DNA of 64,000 nt from Nocardioides sp. TF02-7 (GCF_022437945.1 NZ_CP092535.1:310001-374000), one strand, 5' to 3'; numbered from the stretch's first letter, positions 30,573-40,287 are shown. The notes: generated by a model not told the origin, from the letters alone. A program made the numbers and translations.

Positions 30573-31184
30573 GTGACCTCCAGCCCGCTCGGCGACTACC
30601 AGCCCGGGTCGACGGTGCTGCACCGGCTCCCCGTGGGCGCGAAGCTGCTCGGCCTGGTCGCGGTCAGCGTCGTCGCCGTGGCCTACCGCGGCGTCCCGAG
30701 CACGACCGGCGCGATCCTGCTCGCGGTGCTGCTCTGCGGGGTGGCGCGGGTGCGGCTCGCCCACGCGGTGCGCGCGCTGCGGCGGCTGCTCGTCGCGATG
30801 GCGCTGCTGGCGGCCTACCAGGTGTGGCAGCGCGGGGCCGAGCACGCGTTCGTCGTGGTCGGCGCCCTCGCGGCGCTGGTGCTCCTCGCGACCGTCTTCA
30901 CGACCACCACGTCGGTGGAGCGGATGATCGACGCGATCACCCGCTGGTTGCAGCCGTTCCGGCGGTTCGGGGTGCGACCCGACCTGGTCGCCCTCGCCTT
31001 CTCGCTGATGATCCGCGGCATCCCGCTCACCCTGCAGGTCGCCGCGGAGACCCGCGACGCGGCGCGGGCCCGGGGCCTCGAGCGCAACCCGCGGGCCTAC
31101 CTCACGCCGCTGGTGATCAGGGTCGTCGCCCACGCCCGCGCCACCGGCGACGCCCTCCACGCCCGCGGGATCGGTGACGACTGA
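30573..31184 (+). CDS. bioN: Biotin ECF transporter transmembrane subunit BioN
   Basis: 203-residue T-component (EcfT family) that couples BioM to BioY. Hydrophobic helices follow VGAKLLGLVAVSVVAVAYRG; the two ARG-type coupling motifs appear as ARARGLE (near residue 166) and DALHARGIGDD at the end. GTG start 10 bases after bioM. The stop abuts the stop of the convergent amidase with no spacer. Confidence 0.92.
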   Translation: MTSSPLGDYQPGSTVLHRLPVGAKLLGLVAVSVVAVAYRGVPSTTGAILLAVLLCGVARVRLAHAVRALRRLLVAMALLAAYQVWQRGAEHAFVVVGALAALVLLATVFTTTTSVERMIDAITRWLQPFRRFGVRPDLVALAFSLMIRGIPLTLQVAAETRDAARARGLERNPRAYLTPLVIRVVAHARATGDALHARGIGDD

Positions 31185-32609
31185 TCACCACACCGGCGGG
31201 TGCCGGTCGCGCCACGGAGCCGCCGCCTCGACCTGCGCGGCGACGGAGAGCAGCAGCTCCTCCTCCGCCGGTCGGGCGGCGAGCATCACCCCGACCGGGA
31301 GGCCGTCCGGCGTCTGGTGCAGGGGCAGCGAGACCGCGGGCATGCCGGTGACGTTCCACGCCGAGGTGTAGGGGGTGAACATCATCTGCGCCGCGAAGTC
31401 CGCGGCCGGGTCGGCGTCGTCGCGGATCGCACCGACCGGCAGCGGCGGCTGGGCCAGTGTCGGGGTGAGCACCAGGTCGTACGGCGCCAGCGCGACCAGG
31501 GCGTCGGCGGCGTACCGCCGCAGGGCGCCGATCGCGAGGCCGAAGGCGGGTCCGCTGACCGCCTCCCCGCGCTCGGCGAGCCACCGCGTGAGCGGCCGCA
31601 GCAGCTCCCGCTGCTCCGGGGCCAGCGGCGTGACGGACAGCGCGGTCAGCACCGACCAGCAGGTCTCGAAGACCGGCACCGCGTCCGGCGGCAGCGGCAC
31701 GGGGACGTCCTCGACCGCGTGCCCGAGCCCGGCGAGCAGCCGCGACGCCTCGTCGTAGGCCACGCGGACCTCGGGGTGCACCTCGGCGTCGGCGATCACC
31801 GGCTGCACGAACCGGCCCACGCGGAGCCGTCCCGGATCGCGGCGGGTCGCCTCGAGGAAGGTGCCGCTCGGCTCGGGCGCCCAGGACGGGTCACCGGCCC
31901 GCCGGCCGGCGAGCACGTCGAGGAGGGCGGCGGCGTCGGCGACGGTGCGCGCGATGCTGCCGGACGTGGCCAGCCCGACCGGGTCGCCGTACATCGGGAA
32001 GCCGCTGATCCGGCCCCGGGTGGGCTTGAGGCCGACCAGGCCGCAGCACGACGCCGGGATCCGGATCGACCCCCCGCCGTCGGAACCGGGCGCGACGGGC
32101 AGCAGGCCGGCCGCGACCGCGGCGGCGGCGCCGCCGGAGGAGCCGCCCGCCATCCGGGTCGTGTCCCACGGCGTGACGGCCGGCGGCCGCCCCTCCGGCT
32201 CGGTGTAGCAGGGCGAGCCGAACTCCGGCGTGCTGGTCTTGCCGAGGCTGACCATCCCGGCGGCCTCGATCGCGAGCGTGACCGCGTCGGACACGGTCGG
32301 GACGTGGTCGGCGAACACCGGAGACCCGAAGCGGGTCGGCACGCCGGCGGTGAGGTTGAGGTCCTTGATCGCCGTCGGGACGCCCGCCAGGGGCGACGCG
32401 CCCTCCCCGACCGGTCCGATGGCCGCCACCTCGCGCGCCCGGCGCCGGGCGCCGTCGCCGTCCAGGTGCACGAACGCGCCGCCCACGAGCTCGGGGTCGA
32501 GGCGGGCGGCGCGTTCGAGGTAGTGGTCGGTCAGCTCGGCCGGGTCGACCTCGCCCTTCCGGACGAGGTCGCCCTGCTCGAGGGCCGCCAGGTCGTGCAG
32601 GTCGGTCAC
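31185..32609 (-). CDS. Amidase (amidase-signature family)
   Basis: 474-residue amidase with the Ser-cisSer-Lys triad: Lys in PTAIKDLNLTAGVPT (residue ~80), cis-Ser and the glycine-rich loop RMAGGSSGGAAAAVAAGLLP, and nucleophile Ser in GSDGGGSIRIPASCCGLVGL. Hydrolyses amide bonds in the cytoplasm; it resembles 6-aminohexanoate- or aryl-amidases rather than GatA, but the substrate cannot be set. GTG start 32609. Intact; convergent with bioN. Confidence 0.92.
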   Translation of the reverse strand: MTDLHDLAALEQGDLVRKGEVDPAELTDHYLERAARLDPELVGGAFVHLDGDGARRRAREVAAIGPVGEGASPLAGVPTAIKDLNLTAGVPTRFGSPVFADHVPTVSDAVTLAIEAAGMVSLGKTSTPEFGSPCYTEPEGRPPAVTPWDTTRMAGGSSGGAAAAVAAGLLPVAPGSDGGGSIRIPASCCGLVGLKPTRGRISGFPMYGDPVGLATSGSIARTVADAAALLDVLAGRRAGDPSWAPEPSGTFLEATRRDPGRLRVGRFVQPVIADAEVHPEVRVAYDEASRLLAGLGHAVEDVPVPLPPDAVPVFETCWSVLTALSVTPLAPEQRELLRPLTRWLAERGEAVSGPAFGLAIGALRRYAADALVALAPYDLVLTPTLAQPPLPVGAIRDDADPAADFAAQMMFTPYTSAWNVTGMPAVSLPLHQTPDGLPVGVMLAARPAEEELLLSVAAQVEAAAPWRDRHPPVW

Positions 32610-32635
32610 GACCCGACGGTATCGGGCGGCTCGGC

Positions 32636-33193
32636 TCAGGCGGCCGTCACGTCGGCCTGGTACTCGACCAGCTTGGCGACCGCGTCGCGGAGCTTGGCGT
32701 GCACCGCAGGGTCGGTGAGCACGTCGACGTCGACCGCCGACTGGGAGACGGTCACGTCCTCCACGACGACCGCCCCGGCGATCCGGGCGGAGCGGGCGGC
32801 GTCGGCGTGCGCCCACTGGCCGCCGTACGGCGTCGGGGTGGCGCCGACGACGCCGAACGGCTTGCCCACCAGGGCACCGGCGCCGTAGGGCCGCGACAGC
32901 CAGTCGATGGCGTTGTTGAGGACGGCGGGCATCGTGCCGTTGTACTCCGGGGTCACGGCCAGCACCCGGTCGGCGGCGGCCACGTGCTCGCGGAAGGACG
33001 CCGCGACCGCCGGCACCTCCGGCCCGTCGATGTCCTCGTTGTAGAACGGCAGCCGGTCGAGGCCGTCGACGATGTCGACGACCACCCCCGGAGGCGCCTC
33101 GTCGCGCAGGAGCTCGGCGAGGCGGCGGTTGACGGAGTCGGCGCGGAGGCTGCCCACGAGGACGGCCACTCGGGTGCTGGTGCTGTTGGTCAT
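32636..33193 (-). CDS. NAD(P)H-dependent FMN reductase
   Basis: 185-residue flavodoxin-fold reductase. The phosphate loop is VLVGSLRADSVNRRLAELL; the ribityl/isoalloxazine contact VTPEYNGTMPAVLNNAIDWL is the family signature. Reduces FMN or quinone-like acceptors with NAD(P)H. It faces a TetR gene across a short gap with a perfect palindrome, so it is probably de-repressed by an electrophile or flavin-related signal. Intact. Confidence 0.93.
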   Translation of the reverse strand: MTNSTSTRVAVLVGSLRADSVNRRLAELLRDEAPPGVVVDIVDGLDRLPFYNEDIDGPEVPAVAASFREHVAAADRVLAVTPEYNGTMPAVLNNAIDWLSRPYGAGALVGKPFGVVGATPTPYGGQWAHADAARSARIAGAVVVEDVTVSQSAVDVDVLTDPAVHAKLRDAVAKLVEYQADVTAA

Positions 33194-33204
33194 GGCGGGC
33201 GAAA

Positions 33205-33218
33205 CGGACCGCGGTCCG
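33205..33218. promoter_or_regulatory. TetR-type operator between FMN reductase and tetR
   Basis: Perfect 14-bp palindrome CGGACCGCGGTCCG, flanked by GAAA and CTTC, centred in the 77-base gap between the divergent genes. Fits a TetR dimer site that would control both promoters. Confidence 0.78.
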
Positions 33219-33270
33219 CTTCTATTCCCGCGCCGCCGGCCCGCCTCCTCCTCGTAGGGTGATCACCGCC

Positions 33271-33864
33271 ATGCCGACCTCCCTGCCGTTCGTCGACGCT
33301 CCGCCCCCGGAGCGCCGCGACGCCGCGCGCAACCGTGAGGCGCTGCTCGAGGCCGCGGTGGAGCTGGTACGCAGCCAGGGCGTGCGGGCGGTGACGATGG
33401 AGGCGGTGGCCGCCCGGGCCGGGGTCGGGAAGGGCACCGTCTTCCGCCGGTTCGGGAGCCGTGAGGGACTGATGGCCGCCGTGCTCGACCGCTCCGAGAC
33501 CGAGTGGCAGGCCGCGATCATCGGCGGGCGGCCACCTCTCGGCCCCGGCGCGCCCCCGCTCGAGCGGCTGCTCGCCTTCGGGAAGTCCCGCCTGCTCCTC
33601 AACATCACCCACGCCGAGCTGATCGACGCCGCCGGCAACCCGGTGCCGCCGAGCCTCGAGGCGCTGTCGTTCAACACCATGCACGTGCGGTACCTGCTGT
33701 CCGAGCTGGGCGTCACCGGCGACCTGCCCTACCTCGCCTCCGCCCTGGTCGCACCGCTCGACATGGTGGTGCTGGGCCGCCGGGGCGCCCGCGCGGACGT
33801 GCCGGTCGACCGACTGGACGCCGGGTGGGCCGACCTCGTCCACCGGGTCACCGGCACGACCTGA
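33271..33864 (+). CDS. TetR/AcrR-family transcriptional regulator
   Basis: 197-residue repressor. The helix-turn-helix runs from RNREALLEAAVELVRSQG to VAARAGVGKGTVFRRFGSRE (residues ~17-65); the C-terminal ligand domain is unassigned. ATG 33271 is preferred over the GTG at 33259 because it leaves the palindrome and promoter free. Likely controls the divergent FMN reductase and itself. Ends 27 bases from the convergent cimA stop. Intact. Confidence 0.9.
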   Translation: MPTSLPFVDAPPPERRDAARNREALLEAAVELVRSQGVRAVTMEAVAARAGVGKGTVFRRFGSREGLMAAVLDRSETEWQAAIIGGRPPLGPGAPPLERLLAFGKSRLLLNITHAELIDAAGNPVPPSLEALSFNTMHVRYLLSELGVTGDLPYLASALVAPLDMVVLGRRGARADVPVDRLDAGWADLVHRVTGTT

Positions 33865-33891
33865 GCCGGTCGGCCCCGGTCACTCCACCCG

Positions 33892-35541
33892 TCACTCCAC
33901 GTGGTGGCGCACCAGGCCGTAGGTGAAGCCGTCGACGAGTGCCTCCCACGACGCCTCGATCACGTTGGCGCCGACGCCGACAGTGACCCACGCGGACTCC
34001 CCGTCGGTCGTCTCGATGAGCACCCGCGTGATGGCGTCGGTGCCGTGCCCCTGGTCGAGGATCCGCACCTTGAAGTCGATCAGCTCGAACTTCGCGATCT
34101 CGGGGTAGGCCTGGACGATCGCCGAGCGCAGCGCCTGGTCGAGCGCGTTGACCGGTCCGTTGCCCTCGCCGGTCACCACGTAGCGCACGTCCGCCGCGCG
34201 CAGCTTCACCGTCGCCTCGGAGACCGCCTCCTCCCCCGGCCGGGAGTGGGTGAGCGTCTCGGTGATGACCCGCCACGACTCCACCTCGAAGTACGACGGG
34301 CGCCGCCCCTCGGCCTCCTCGAGGAGCAGCAGCTCGAAGGACGCGTCCGCCGCCTCGAACGTGTAGCCGCGCGACTCCAGCTCCTTCACCCGGTTGGTGA
34401 CGCGGGTGACCACCTCGGGGTCCTGCGACAGGTCGAAGCCGAGCTCCCTGCCCTTCAGCTCGATCGACGCCCGGCCGGCCATCTCCGACACGAGCAGCCG
34501 CATGGTCGTTGCCCACCCCGGCGGGGTCCATGTGCTGGTAGAGGTCGGGGTCGACCTTGATCGCGCTCGCGTGCAGGCCGGCCTTGTGCGCGAACGCCGA
34601 CACGCCGACGTACGGCTGTCGCGACGCGGGCGGCACGTTGGTGACCTCCGCGACCGCGTGCGCGATCCGGGTCGCCTCCGTCAGCAGGCCCGGCGGGAGC
34701 ACCTGCCGGTCGAGCTTGAGCTCGAGGTTGGCGACGACGTTGACCAGGTCGGCGTTGCCCGTGCGCTCGCCGTAGCCGTTGATGCAGCCCTGGACGTGGG
34801 TCGCCCCTGCCTCGACCGCCGCCATCGTGTTGGCGACCGCGCACCCGGTGTCGTTGTGGCAGTGGATCCCGACCCTGACCTGCGTCGTCGCCAGCACGTC
34901 GTCGACCACGTCGCCGACCCAGGGCGGGAGCATGCCGCCGTTGGTGTCGCAGAGCGCGACCACCTCCGCACCGGCCTCGTACGCCGTCCGCAGCACCTCG
35001 AGCGCGTAGGCGCGGTCGAGGCGGTAACCGTCGAAGAAGTGCTCGGCGTCGAGGAACACCTGCTGCCCCTCCGCGCGCAGGTGGGGAGACCGTGTCGCGG
35101 ATCATCGCGAGGTTCTCCTCGGGGGTGGTCCGCAGCGCCTTCTCCACGTGACCGACGTGGGACTTCGCGACCAGCGTGACGACCGGCGCCCCGCTGTCGC
35201 GCAGCGCCGCGACCAACGGGTCGTCGGCGGCGGTCAGCCCGGCGCGCCGGGTGGCGCCGAACGCGGCGAGCCGCGCGTGCTCGAGGTCGAGCTCCTGCGC
35301 CGCGCGGCGGAAGAACTCGGTGTCCTTGGGGTTGGCGCCCGGCCAGCCGCCCTCGATGTAGCCCACACCGAGACCGTCGAGCTGCCGGGCGATCGCCAGC
35401 TTGTCGGCGACGGAGAGGTTGAGGCCCTCCTGCTGCGCGCCGTCGCGCAGCGTCGTGTCGTAGACATGGAAGCTGCCATGCAGGTCGAGGGGGCAGGTCG
35501 AGGGGCAGGTCGAGTGTCCGGTCGCTTGCTGGCTGGTTCAT
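33892..35541 (-). CDS. cimA: (R)-Citramalate synthase
   Basis: Condenses pyruvate with acetyl-CoA to citramalate, the threonine-independent route to 2-ketobutyrate for isoleucine. 548 residues after correction. HMGL-type barrel with HVYDTTLRDGAQQEG, GVGYIEGGWPGANPKDTEFF, FDAEHFFDGY-like VFLDAEHFFDGYRLD, ALCDTNGGMLP and HCHNDTGCAVANTMAAVEAG (metal site), then the LeuA-type allosteric domain ending GFTYGLVRHHVE. GANPKDTEFF and the allosteric domain favour CimA over LeuA. Three extra bases interrupt it, at 35489-35493, 35083-35086 and 34504-34505. Confidence 0.92.
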
Positions 35542-35583
35542 CGGTCTGCGCTTTCGGGTCGGCCTGGTTCCGGGCAAAACAAA

Positions 35584-35662
35584 AGCCCCTCGTGCACGAG
35601 AGGCTGGCGCGTCTGCGGGGCGGGCAGACGCGCTAGGTAATGGAGATCACGTGCAGGGGCAC
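35584..35662 (-). promoter_or_regulatory. Terminator/attenuator-like leader of cimA
   Basis: Read on the minus strand: a short frame VPLHVISIT (35662-35633) ends at TAG. It is followed at once by hairpin GCGCGTCTGC / GCAGACGCGC (35633-35607) and then by hairpin AGCCTCTCGTGCACGAGGGGCT (35605-35584) with TTTGTTTT. The U tract makes the second hairpin a proper intrinsic terminator between the kinase gene and cimA. The Leu, Val and two Ile codons fit attenuation by branched-chain amino acids, but the same codons are also the in-frame end of the kinase as read here. A plain terminator is equally possible. Confidence 0.6.
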
Positions 35663-37417
35663 GCGGTCAGTGTGCCACAGCGCTCCCCGCGCCGGTGACC
35701 GTTTCAGGAGGCCGAACGGCGGGCCCGACGCGGGCGCCCAGCCGACGCCCTGCGCGGCGACGACCAGCCCGCCTAGGGCGGCGGCCACGAGCAGCACGCC
35801 GCAGAGCGCGAGCGTCGTGCCCCAGCGTCGCGCCAGCGGGGTGCACGACCCGGGCCAGCGGCGAGCGGAACCTGCTGCCACCGGGGGCCGGACCACAGCG
35901 CGGCCCCGAGCGTCGTGCCGCCGGCGAAGAGGGTGGTCGCGGCGTCCATCGCCGCGGCGTAGCACAGCAGGGCCGCGGCGACCGCCAGCCCGCCGCTCCA
36001 GAGCACGAGCACCACCGTGCCGGTGACCGCTCGCAGCGCGTGCCACGGCGTCGACAGCGCGACCTGCGGGGCGTCGTACCACCGCGATCCGCGGAGCCCG
36101 CGCCGCTGGGCGCCCGCGGTGGCCGCGAGCGAGCCGGTGCGGAGCACCCACACGCCCAGCACGACCAGGACCGCAGCGACGTACGGCGCCACCGCCGTCG
36201 CCGCGCCGACGACGGCCGCACCGCAGGCGACGGCCGCACCCCGGCGGATCCGCTCCCCCGGCCGTCGGCCGGGGCGGCGGCGGTGCGAGGTGCTGCTCGT
36301 CCCACTCCTGCTCCCACCGGGCCGCAGGGTGATGCGGGTCCGGTGGTGCCGGGAAGCCGTGGTGGCCGGGGCCCACGGTCGGCGCGGCGGGCGCCGGCGG
36401 TGGCGGAACCGGGGGCGGCAGGTCGGCCGGAGCCGCCGGCGGCTCCACCCGGGTCGGCAGCACGAGGGTCGGTGGCGTGCCCCGCACCTCGACCGGCAGG
36501 TCGTCGGCCAGCGGCGCGGCGGTGGCCGAGGCGGCGAGCGCCAGCGGCAGCGTGAAGTCGTCCTCCTCCGCGGGCCGCTCGACCGGGGGCGGCACGGCCG
36601 GCGCCGACGGCTGCGTGCTGAGCGGCCGCAGCCAGGCCAGGACCTCGGTCAGCGAGGGCCGCGCCAGGGGGTCGGGGTCGAGCGCCGCGTCGAGCACGTC
36701 GGCCAGCGGCCCCTCGATGCCGGTGAGGTCGTGCTCGCCGCGGCGGGCACGGTCCATGATCGCCATCGCCGGGCCGCGGCCGTAGGGAGGCCGCCCGGTG
36801 CCGCCGTAGGCGACCGTCGCCGCCCACGCGTGGACGTCGGCGGCGGCGGTGGCGTCGTCGCCGTAGAGGATCTCGGGCGCGAGGTAGCCGGGCGTGCCCA
36901 TCAGCCACCCGGTCTGGGTGAGCCGCGGGTCGTCGGCCAGCCGCGCCAGGCCGAAGTCGATGAGGATCGGCGTGCGGCCCTCCATCAGCACGTTCGACGG
37001 CTTCACGTCGCGGTGGAGGACGCCGGCTGTGTGGACGGCGGCGATGCCCTCGGCGAGGCAGCCGGCCAGCCACAGCAGGTCGACCCCCTCGACCGGACCC
37101 TCCTCGACGACGTGGTCGTGCAGCGAGAACCCGGGCACGTAGCGGGTCACGACGTAGGGCACCGGGGCCCACGGGTCCGCGTCGAGGATCTCGGCCACCC
37201 ACGGGCTGCGGACCCGGCCGAGCGAGCTGACCTCGCGCGCCAGCCGCGCCCGCGCCTCGTCGTCGCCGACGACGTGCGGCCGCAGCACCTTGAGGGCGAC
37301 CCGGCGCCCGTCGGCGCCGCGGGCGAGGTGGACGATGCCCATGCCGCCCTCGCCGAGGCGGGTCAGCACCTCGTAGTCGCCCACCCGGGCGGGCTCGGCG
37401 TGCGGCTGGCTCGTCAC
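35633..37417 (-). CDS. Ser/Thr protein kinase with C-terminal membrane domain
   Basis: ~593-residue Hanks-type kinase. Residues ~13-265: Gly loop LGEGGMGIVHLARG, ATP lysine VALKVLRP, catalytic loop VLHRDVKPSNVLM, DFG in ILIDFGLARL and APE as GTPGYLAPEILYG. A proline-rich linker (residues ~275-400) follows, then several hydrophobic helices (VAPYVAAVLVVLGVWVL; VLVLWSGGLAVAAALL; TLALCGVLLVAAALGGLVV). There is no PASTA domain, so it is not PknB. Three extra bases, at 36255-36259, 35883-35887 and 35838-35841, break the C-terminal part; the exact end is less sure. GTG start. Substrate unknown. Confidence 0.85.
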   Translation of the reverse strand: MTSQPHAEPARVGDYEVLTRLGEGGMGIVHLARGADGRRVALKVLRPHVVGDDEARARLAREVSSLGRVRSPWVAEILDADPWAPVPYVVTRYVPGFSLHDHVVEEGPVEGVDLLWLAGCLAEGIAAVHTAGVLHRDVKPSNVLMEGRTPILIDFGLARLADDPRLTQTGWLMGTPGYLAPEILYGDDATAAADVHAWAATVAYGGTGRPPYGRGPAMAIMDRARRGEHDLTGIEGPLADVLDAALDPDPLARPSLTEVLAWLRPLSTQPSAPAVPPPVERPAEEDDFTLPLALAASATAAPLADDLPVEVRGTPPTLVLPTRVEPPAAPADLPPPVPPPPAPAAPTVGPGHHGFPAPPDPHHPAARWEQEWDEQHLAPPPPRPTAGGADPPGCGRRLRCGRRRRGDGGGAVRRCGPGRAGRVGAPHRLARGHRGRPAARAPRIAVVRRPAGRAVDAVARAASGHRHGGARALERRAGGRRGPAVLRRGDGRRDHPLRRRHDARGRAVVRPPVAAGSARRWPGSCTPLARRWGTTLALCGVLLVAAALGGLVVAAQGVGWAPASGPPFGLLKRSPARGALWHTDRVPLHVISIT

Positions 37418-37426
37418 AGGCAGAGG

Positions 37427-37832
37427 CTACCGGGGCCGCGCCTCCAGCTGGGCCACCAACCGCCTCGGCGCGACGAGCCGGTACGACGCGTCCACCAGCT
37501 CGGCGACCTCGTCCCAGTCCACGCCGGGCGCGGCCAGGTCGACCGCCCGGGCGCCGTACGGGCCGTAGTAGGCCGGCACGAAGAACCGCGGGTCCTCGTC
37601 GAGGGCGGGGAGGTCGACCGGGTCGGGGGTGAAGATCAGGGGCGCTCGGCACCTGCCGGTGCTCCCCGGGCCGCAGCTTCTCCGAGCCGCCGAACGCCGC
37701 GAAGATCTTGCCGGCGCGGAACGTCGGGCGACCGTGCGAGACCCGCTCCTCGGCGCCCGGGTAGGCCAGGCAGATCCGCCGGAGCTCCGCCAGCCCGGGG
37801 TCGTCGTCGCGGAACATCACCGGGTGCGCCAC
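37427..37832 (-). CDS. MmcQ/YjbR-family DNA-binding-like protein
   Basis: Small (~134 residues) YjbR-fold protein: LAYPGAEERVSHGRPTFRAG, KIFAAFGGSEKLRPG, and after correction RFFVPAYYGPYGARAVDL and DWDEVAELVDASYRLVAPRR. The double-wing fold is DNA-binding-like but the role is unknown. The frame breaks at GGGG 37639-37642 (one extra base; PSA joined to LIFTPDPVDLP). The start is GTG 37832 or ATG 37817. It lies between the kinase and ilvE on the same strand, 8-10 bases from each. Confidence 0.85.
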
Positions 37833-37839
37833 AGCGACC

Positions 37840-38919
37840 TCAGCAGATCCGGCGCATCCAGCCGAACGTGTCCTCCGCCCGGCCGAACTGCACGTCGACC
37901 AGCGCCTGCCGGATCTTCGTCGTCAGCTCGGTGCTCGCCGGCGCGGGCACCTCGCCGCCCTGCCACTTGAGCGAGCCGACCGGGGTGACGACCGCCGCGG
38001 TGCCGCAGGCGAAGATCTCGGTGATCCGGCCGCTGGTGACGCCGTCGCGCCACTCGTCGATCCCGAACTTCCGCTCGGTGACCTGGTGGCCCATCTTGCC
38101 GGCGAGCTCGATGATGCTCGAGCGGGTGATGCCCTCGAGGATGGTGCCCGTCTCGGGGGTGACGATCGAGCCGTCGTCGAACACGAAGTACATGTTCATG
38201 CCGCCCAGCTCCTCGACGTACCGGCCCTCCTGGGCGTCGAGGAAGACGACCTGGTCGCAGCCCTCCGCCATCGCCTCCTGCTGCGCGACCAGCGAGCTGG
38301 CGTAGTTGCCGCCGGTCTTGGCCGCGCCCATGCCGCCGCGGGCGGCGCGGGTGTACTCCTCGGTGAGCCACAGCGTCACCGGCTTCACGCCGCCCTTGAA
38401 GTAGGCGCCGGCCGGGCTGCAGATCACCATGAACGTCACGTGCTGCGCGGGCCGGACCCCGAGGAACGCCTCGGAGGCGAACATGAACGGCCGGATGTAG
38501 AGGCTCTTCTCGCCCTCGCCGGTGTTGTCGGGCACCCAGCGCCGGTCGACCTCGACGAGGGTGTGCACGGCCTGGACGAAGTCGTCGGTGTCGAGCACGG
38601 GCAGCGCGAGCCGGTGGCTCGAGCGCACCATCCGGGCGGCGTTGGCCTCGGGCCGGAACGACCAGATGGAGCCGTCGGCGTGCCGGTAGGCCTTCATCCC
38701 CTCGAACGTCTCCTGCGCGTAGTGCAGGACCGCGGTGGCGGGGTCGAGGGTGAGCGGGCCGTAGGGCGTGATCCGGGCGTCGTGCCACCCGGCGTCGGGC
38801 GTCCACTCGGCGGTGAGCATGTGGTCGGTGAAGTGGACGCCGAAGCCGGGGTTGGCGAGGATCTCGGCCAGCCGCGCGTCGTCGACGAGCGACGTCGAGA
38901 GCTCGGTGCTGATCTGCAT
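37840..38919 (-). CDS. ilvE: Branched-chain amino acid aminotransferase
   Basis: Transfers the amino group for the last step of Leu, Ile and Val synthesis. 359-residue fold-type IV PLP enzyme: [75 protein letters not shown] with the PLP-site region, and [20 protein letters not shown]. Intact. Directly downstream of leuB with a 74-base gap that holds an imperfect GAACT/AGTTC-type repeat near 38936-38952. Confidence 0.96.
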   Translation of the reverse strand: MQISTELSTSLVDDARLAEILANPGFGVHFTDHMLTAEWTPDAGWHDARITPYGPLTLDPATAVLHYAQETFEGMKAYRHADGSIWSFRPEANAARMVRSSHRLALPVLDTDDFVQAVHTLVEVDRRWVPDNTGEGEKSLYIRPFMFASEAFLGVRPAQHVTFMVICSPAGAYFKGGVKPVTLWLTEEYTRAARGGMGAAKTGGNYASSLVAQQEAMAEGCDQVVFLDAQEGRYVEELGGMNMYFVFDDGSIVTPETGTILEGITRSSIIELAGKMGHQVTERKFGIDEWRDGVTSGRITEIFACGTAAVVTPVGSLKWQGGEVPAPASTELTTKIRQALVDVQFGRAEDTFGWMRRIC

Positions 38920-38993
38920 GTCGGACAAAGTAGTCGAACTTCCTAGTAGTTCGGGAGGGAGGGGTCGTGCGGTCCCGCGCCTCCGCGGGCCGA

Positions 38994-40122
38994 CTACCCG
39001 GCTACGCGCGCCGCGATCGCGTCGCCCACCTCGGGCGTCGACCGCCGCTCCCCCGGCTGCCGTGCGGCCAGGTCGGCGACCACCGCGTCCTCGACCCGGG
39101 CGGCCGCCTCGGGGTGACCGAGGTGGTCGAGCAGGAGTGCACCGCTGAGGATGGCCGCGGTGGGGTCGGCGACCAGCTGCCCGGCGATGTCGGGGGCCGA
39201 CCCGTGCACGGGCTCGAACATCGAGGGAGCCGTCCGGTCGGGGTTGACGTTGCCGGAGGCCGCCAGGCCGATGCCGCCGGTGATCGCGGCGGCGAGGTCG
39301 GTGATGATGTCGCCGAAGAGGTTGTCGGTGACGATCACGTCGAACCGCCGCGGGTCGGTGGCCAGGTAGATCATGACCGCGTCGATGTGGCAGTAGTCGG
39401 TGGTCACGTCCGGGAACTCGCGCGCGACCTCCTCGAACAGCCGCCACCAGAGCGACCCGGCGTTGACCAGCACGTTGGTCTTGTGCACCAGCGTGAGCCG
39501 CTTGCGCGGGCGCCGCTGGGCGCGGGCGAACGCGTCGCGGACCACGCGCTCGACGCCGTACGCCGTGTTGACCGACACCTCGGTGGCGACCTCGGCCGGG
39601 GTGCCCGTCCGCAGCGCCCCGCCGTTGCCCGTGTAGGGACCCTCGGTGCCCTCGCGCACCACGACGAAGTCGACATCGCCGCGGCCGAGCACGGCGTCGC
39701 TCAGCGGCGAGGTGGCGCCCGGGAAGATCCGCGACGGCCGGAGGTTGACGTAGTGGTCGAGCTCGAAGCGCAGCCGCAGCAGCAGTCCCCCGCTCGAGGA
39801 TGCCCGGCGGCAGGTTCGGGTCGTTGGGCTTGCCGCCCACGGCGCCGAGCAGGATCGCGTCGTGCTGCCGCACCTCGGCGAGCACCGCGTCGGGCAGCAC
39901 CTCGCCGGTCGCCAGGTAGCGCTCGGCGCCGAGGTCGTAGCGCGTCTGCTCGAACTTCACGCCGGCCGGCGCGGCCGCCTCGAGCACCTTGAGCGCCTCG
40001 GTCGTCACCTCGGGCCCGATGCCGTCACCGGGGATGACCGCGAGCGCCACGCTCCCCTCGGCAGGGGTGCTGGACGCGGCGCGGGAGGCCGGGGTGGACG
40101 CGGGGGTGGGGGCGGAGGTCAT
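38994..40122 (-). CDS. leuB: 3-Isopropylmalate dehydrogenase
   Basis: NAD-dependent oxidative decarboxylation of 3-isopropylmalate to 2-ketoisocaproate. 375 residues after correction. An alanine/proline-rich N-terminal extension (~25 residues) precedes [20 protein letters not shown]; then [35 protein letters not shown] substrate loop, [33 protein letters not shown] and [15 protein letters not shown]. One extra base in CCCCC 39787-39791 separates ILERG from [12 protein letters not shown]. Downstream of a leader peptide, hairpin and a 48-aa reading frame that probably control it. Confidence 0.95.
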
Positions 40123-40133
40123 GGGCGCAGACG

Positions 40134-40280
40134 TTAGTTGTCGTCCGGGCGCGAGGCGTCGTCGTCTCGCAGGGCAGTCCCCCCGTTGAACGCGGCCTGG
40201 AGGGCGTCGGTCGTCCGGCGGTGCAGGGGGTGCTCCGGGTCGTGCTTGGCCGGGCCCCAGTCGGGATACAGGTCGTACAT
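40134..40280 (-). CDS. Small conserved-looking 48-aa protein upstream of leuB
   Basis: 48 residues, [20 protein letters not shown] then [14 protein letters not shown] and an acidic end. It has no signal peptide or membrane helix, and I do not recognise a domain. The ATG at 40280 follows GAAGGCGAG, a ribosome site that can be trapped in the hairpin just upstream. Its TAA lies 11 bases before the leuB ATG, so its translation is likely coupled to leuB. It may act mainly as a regulatory frame. Confidence 0.7.
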   Translation of the reverse strand: MYDLYPDWGPAKHDPEHPLHRRTTDALQAAFNGGTALRDDDASRPDDN

Positions 40281-40287
40281 GGTGGTC

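Noticed and set aside
37840..40122. Apparent LeuB-IlvE fusion in one frame
   Set aside because: It arises only because the leuB frameshift at 39787-39791 throws reading into the ilvE frame. Both genes have their own start, stop and full domain.
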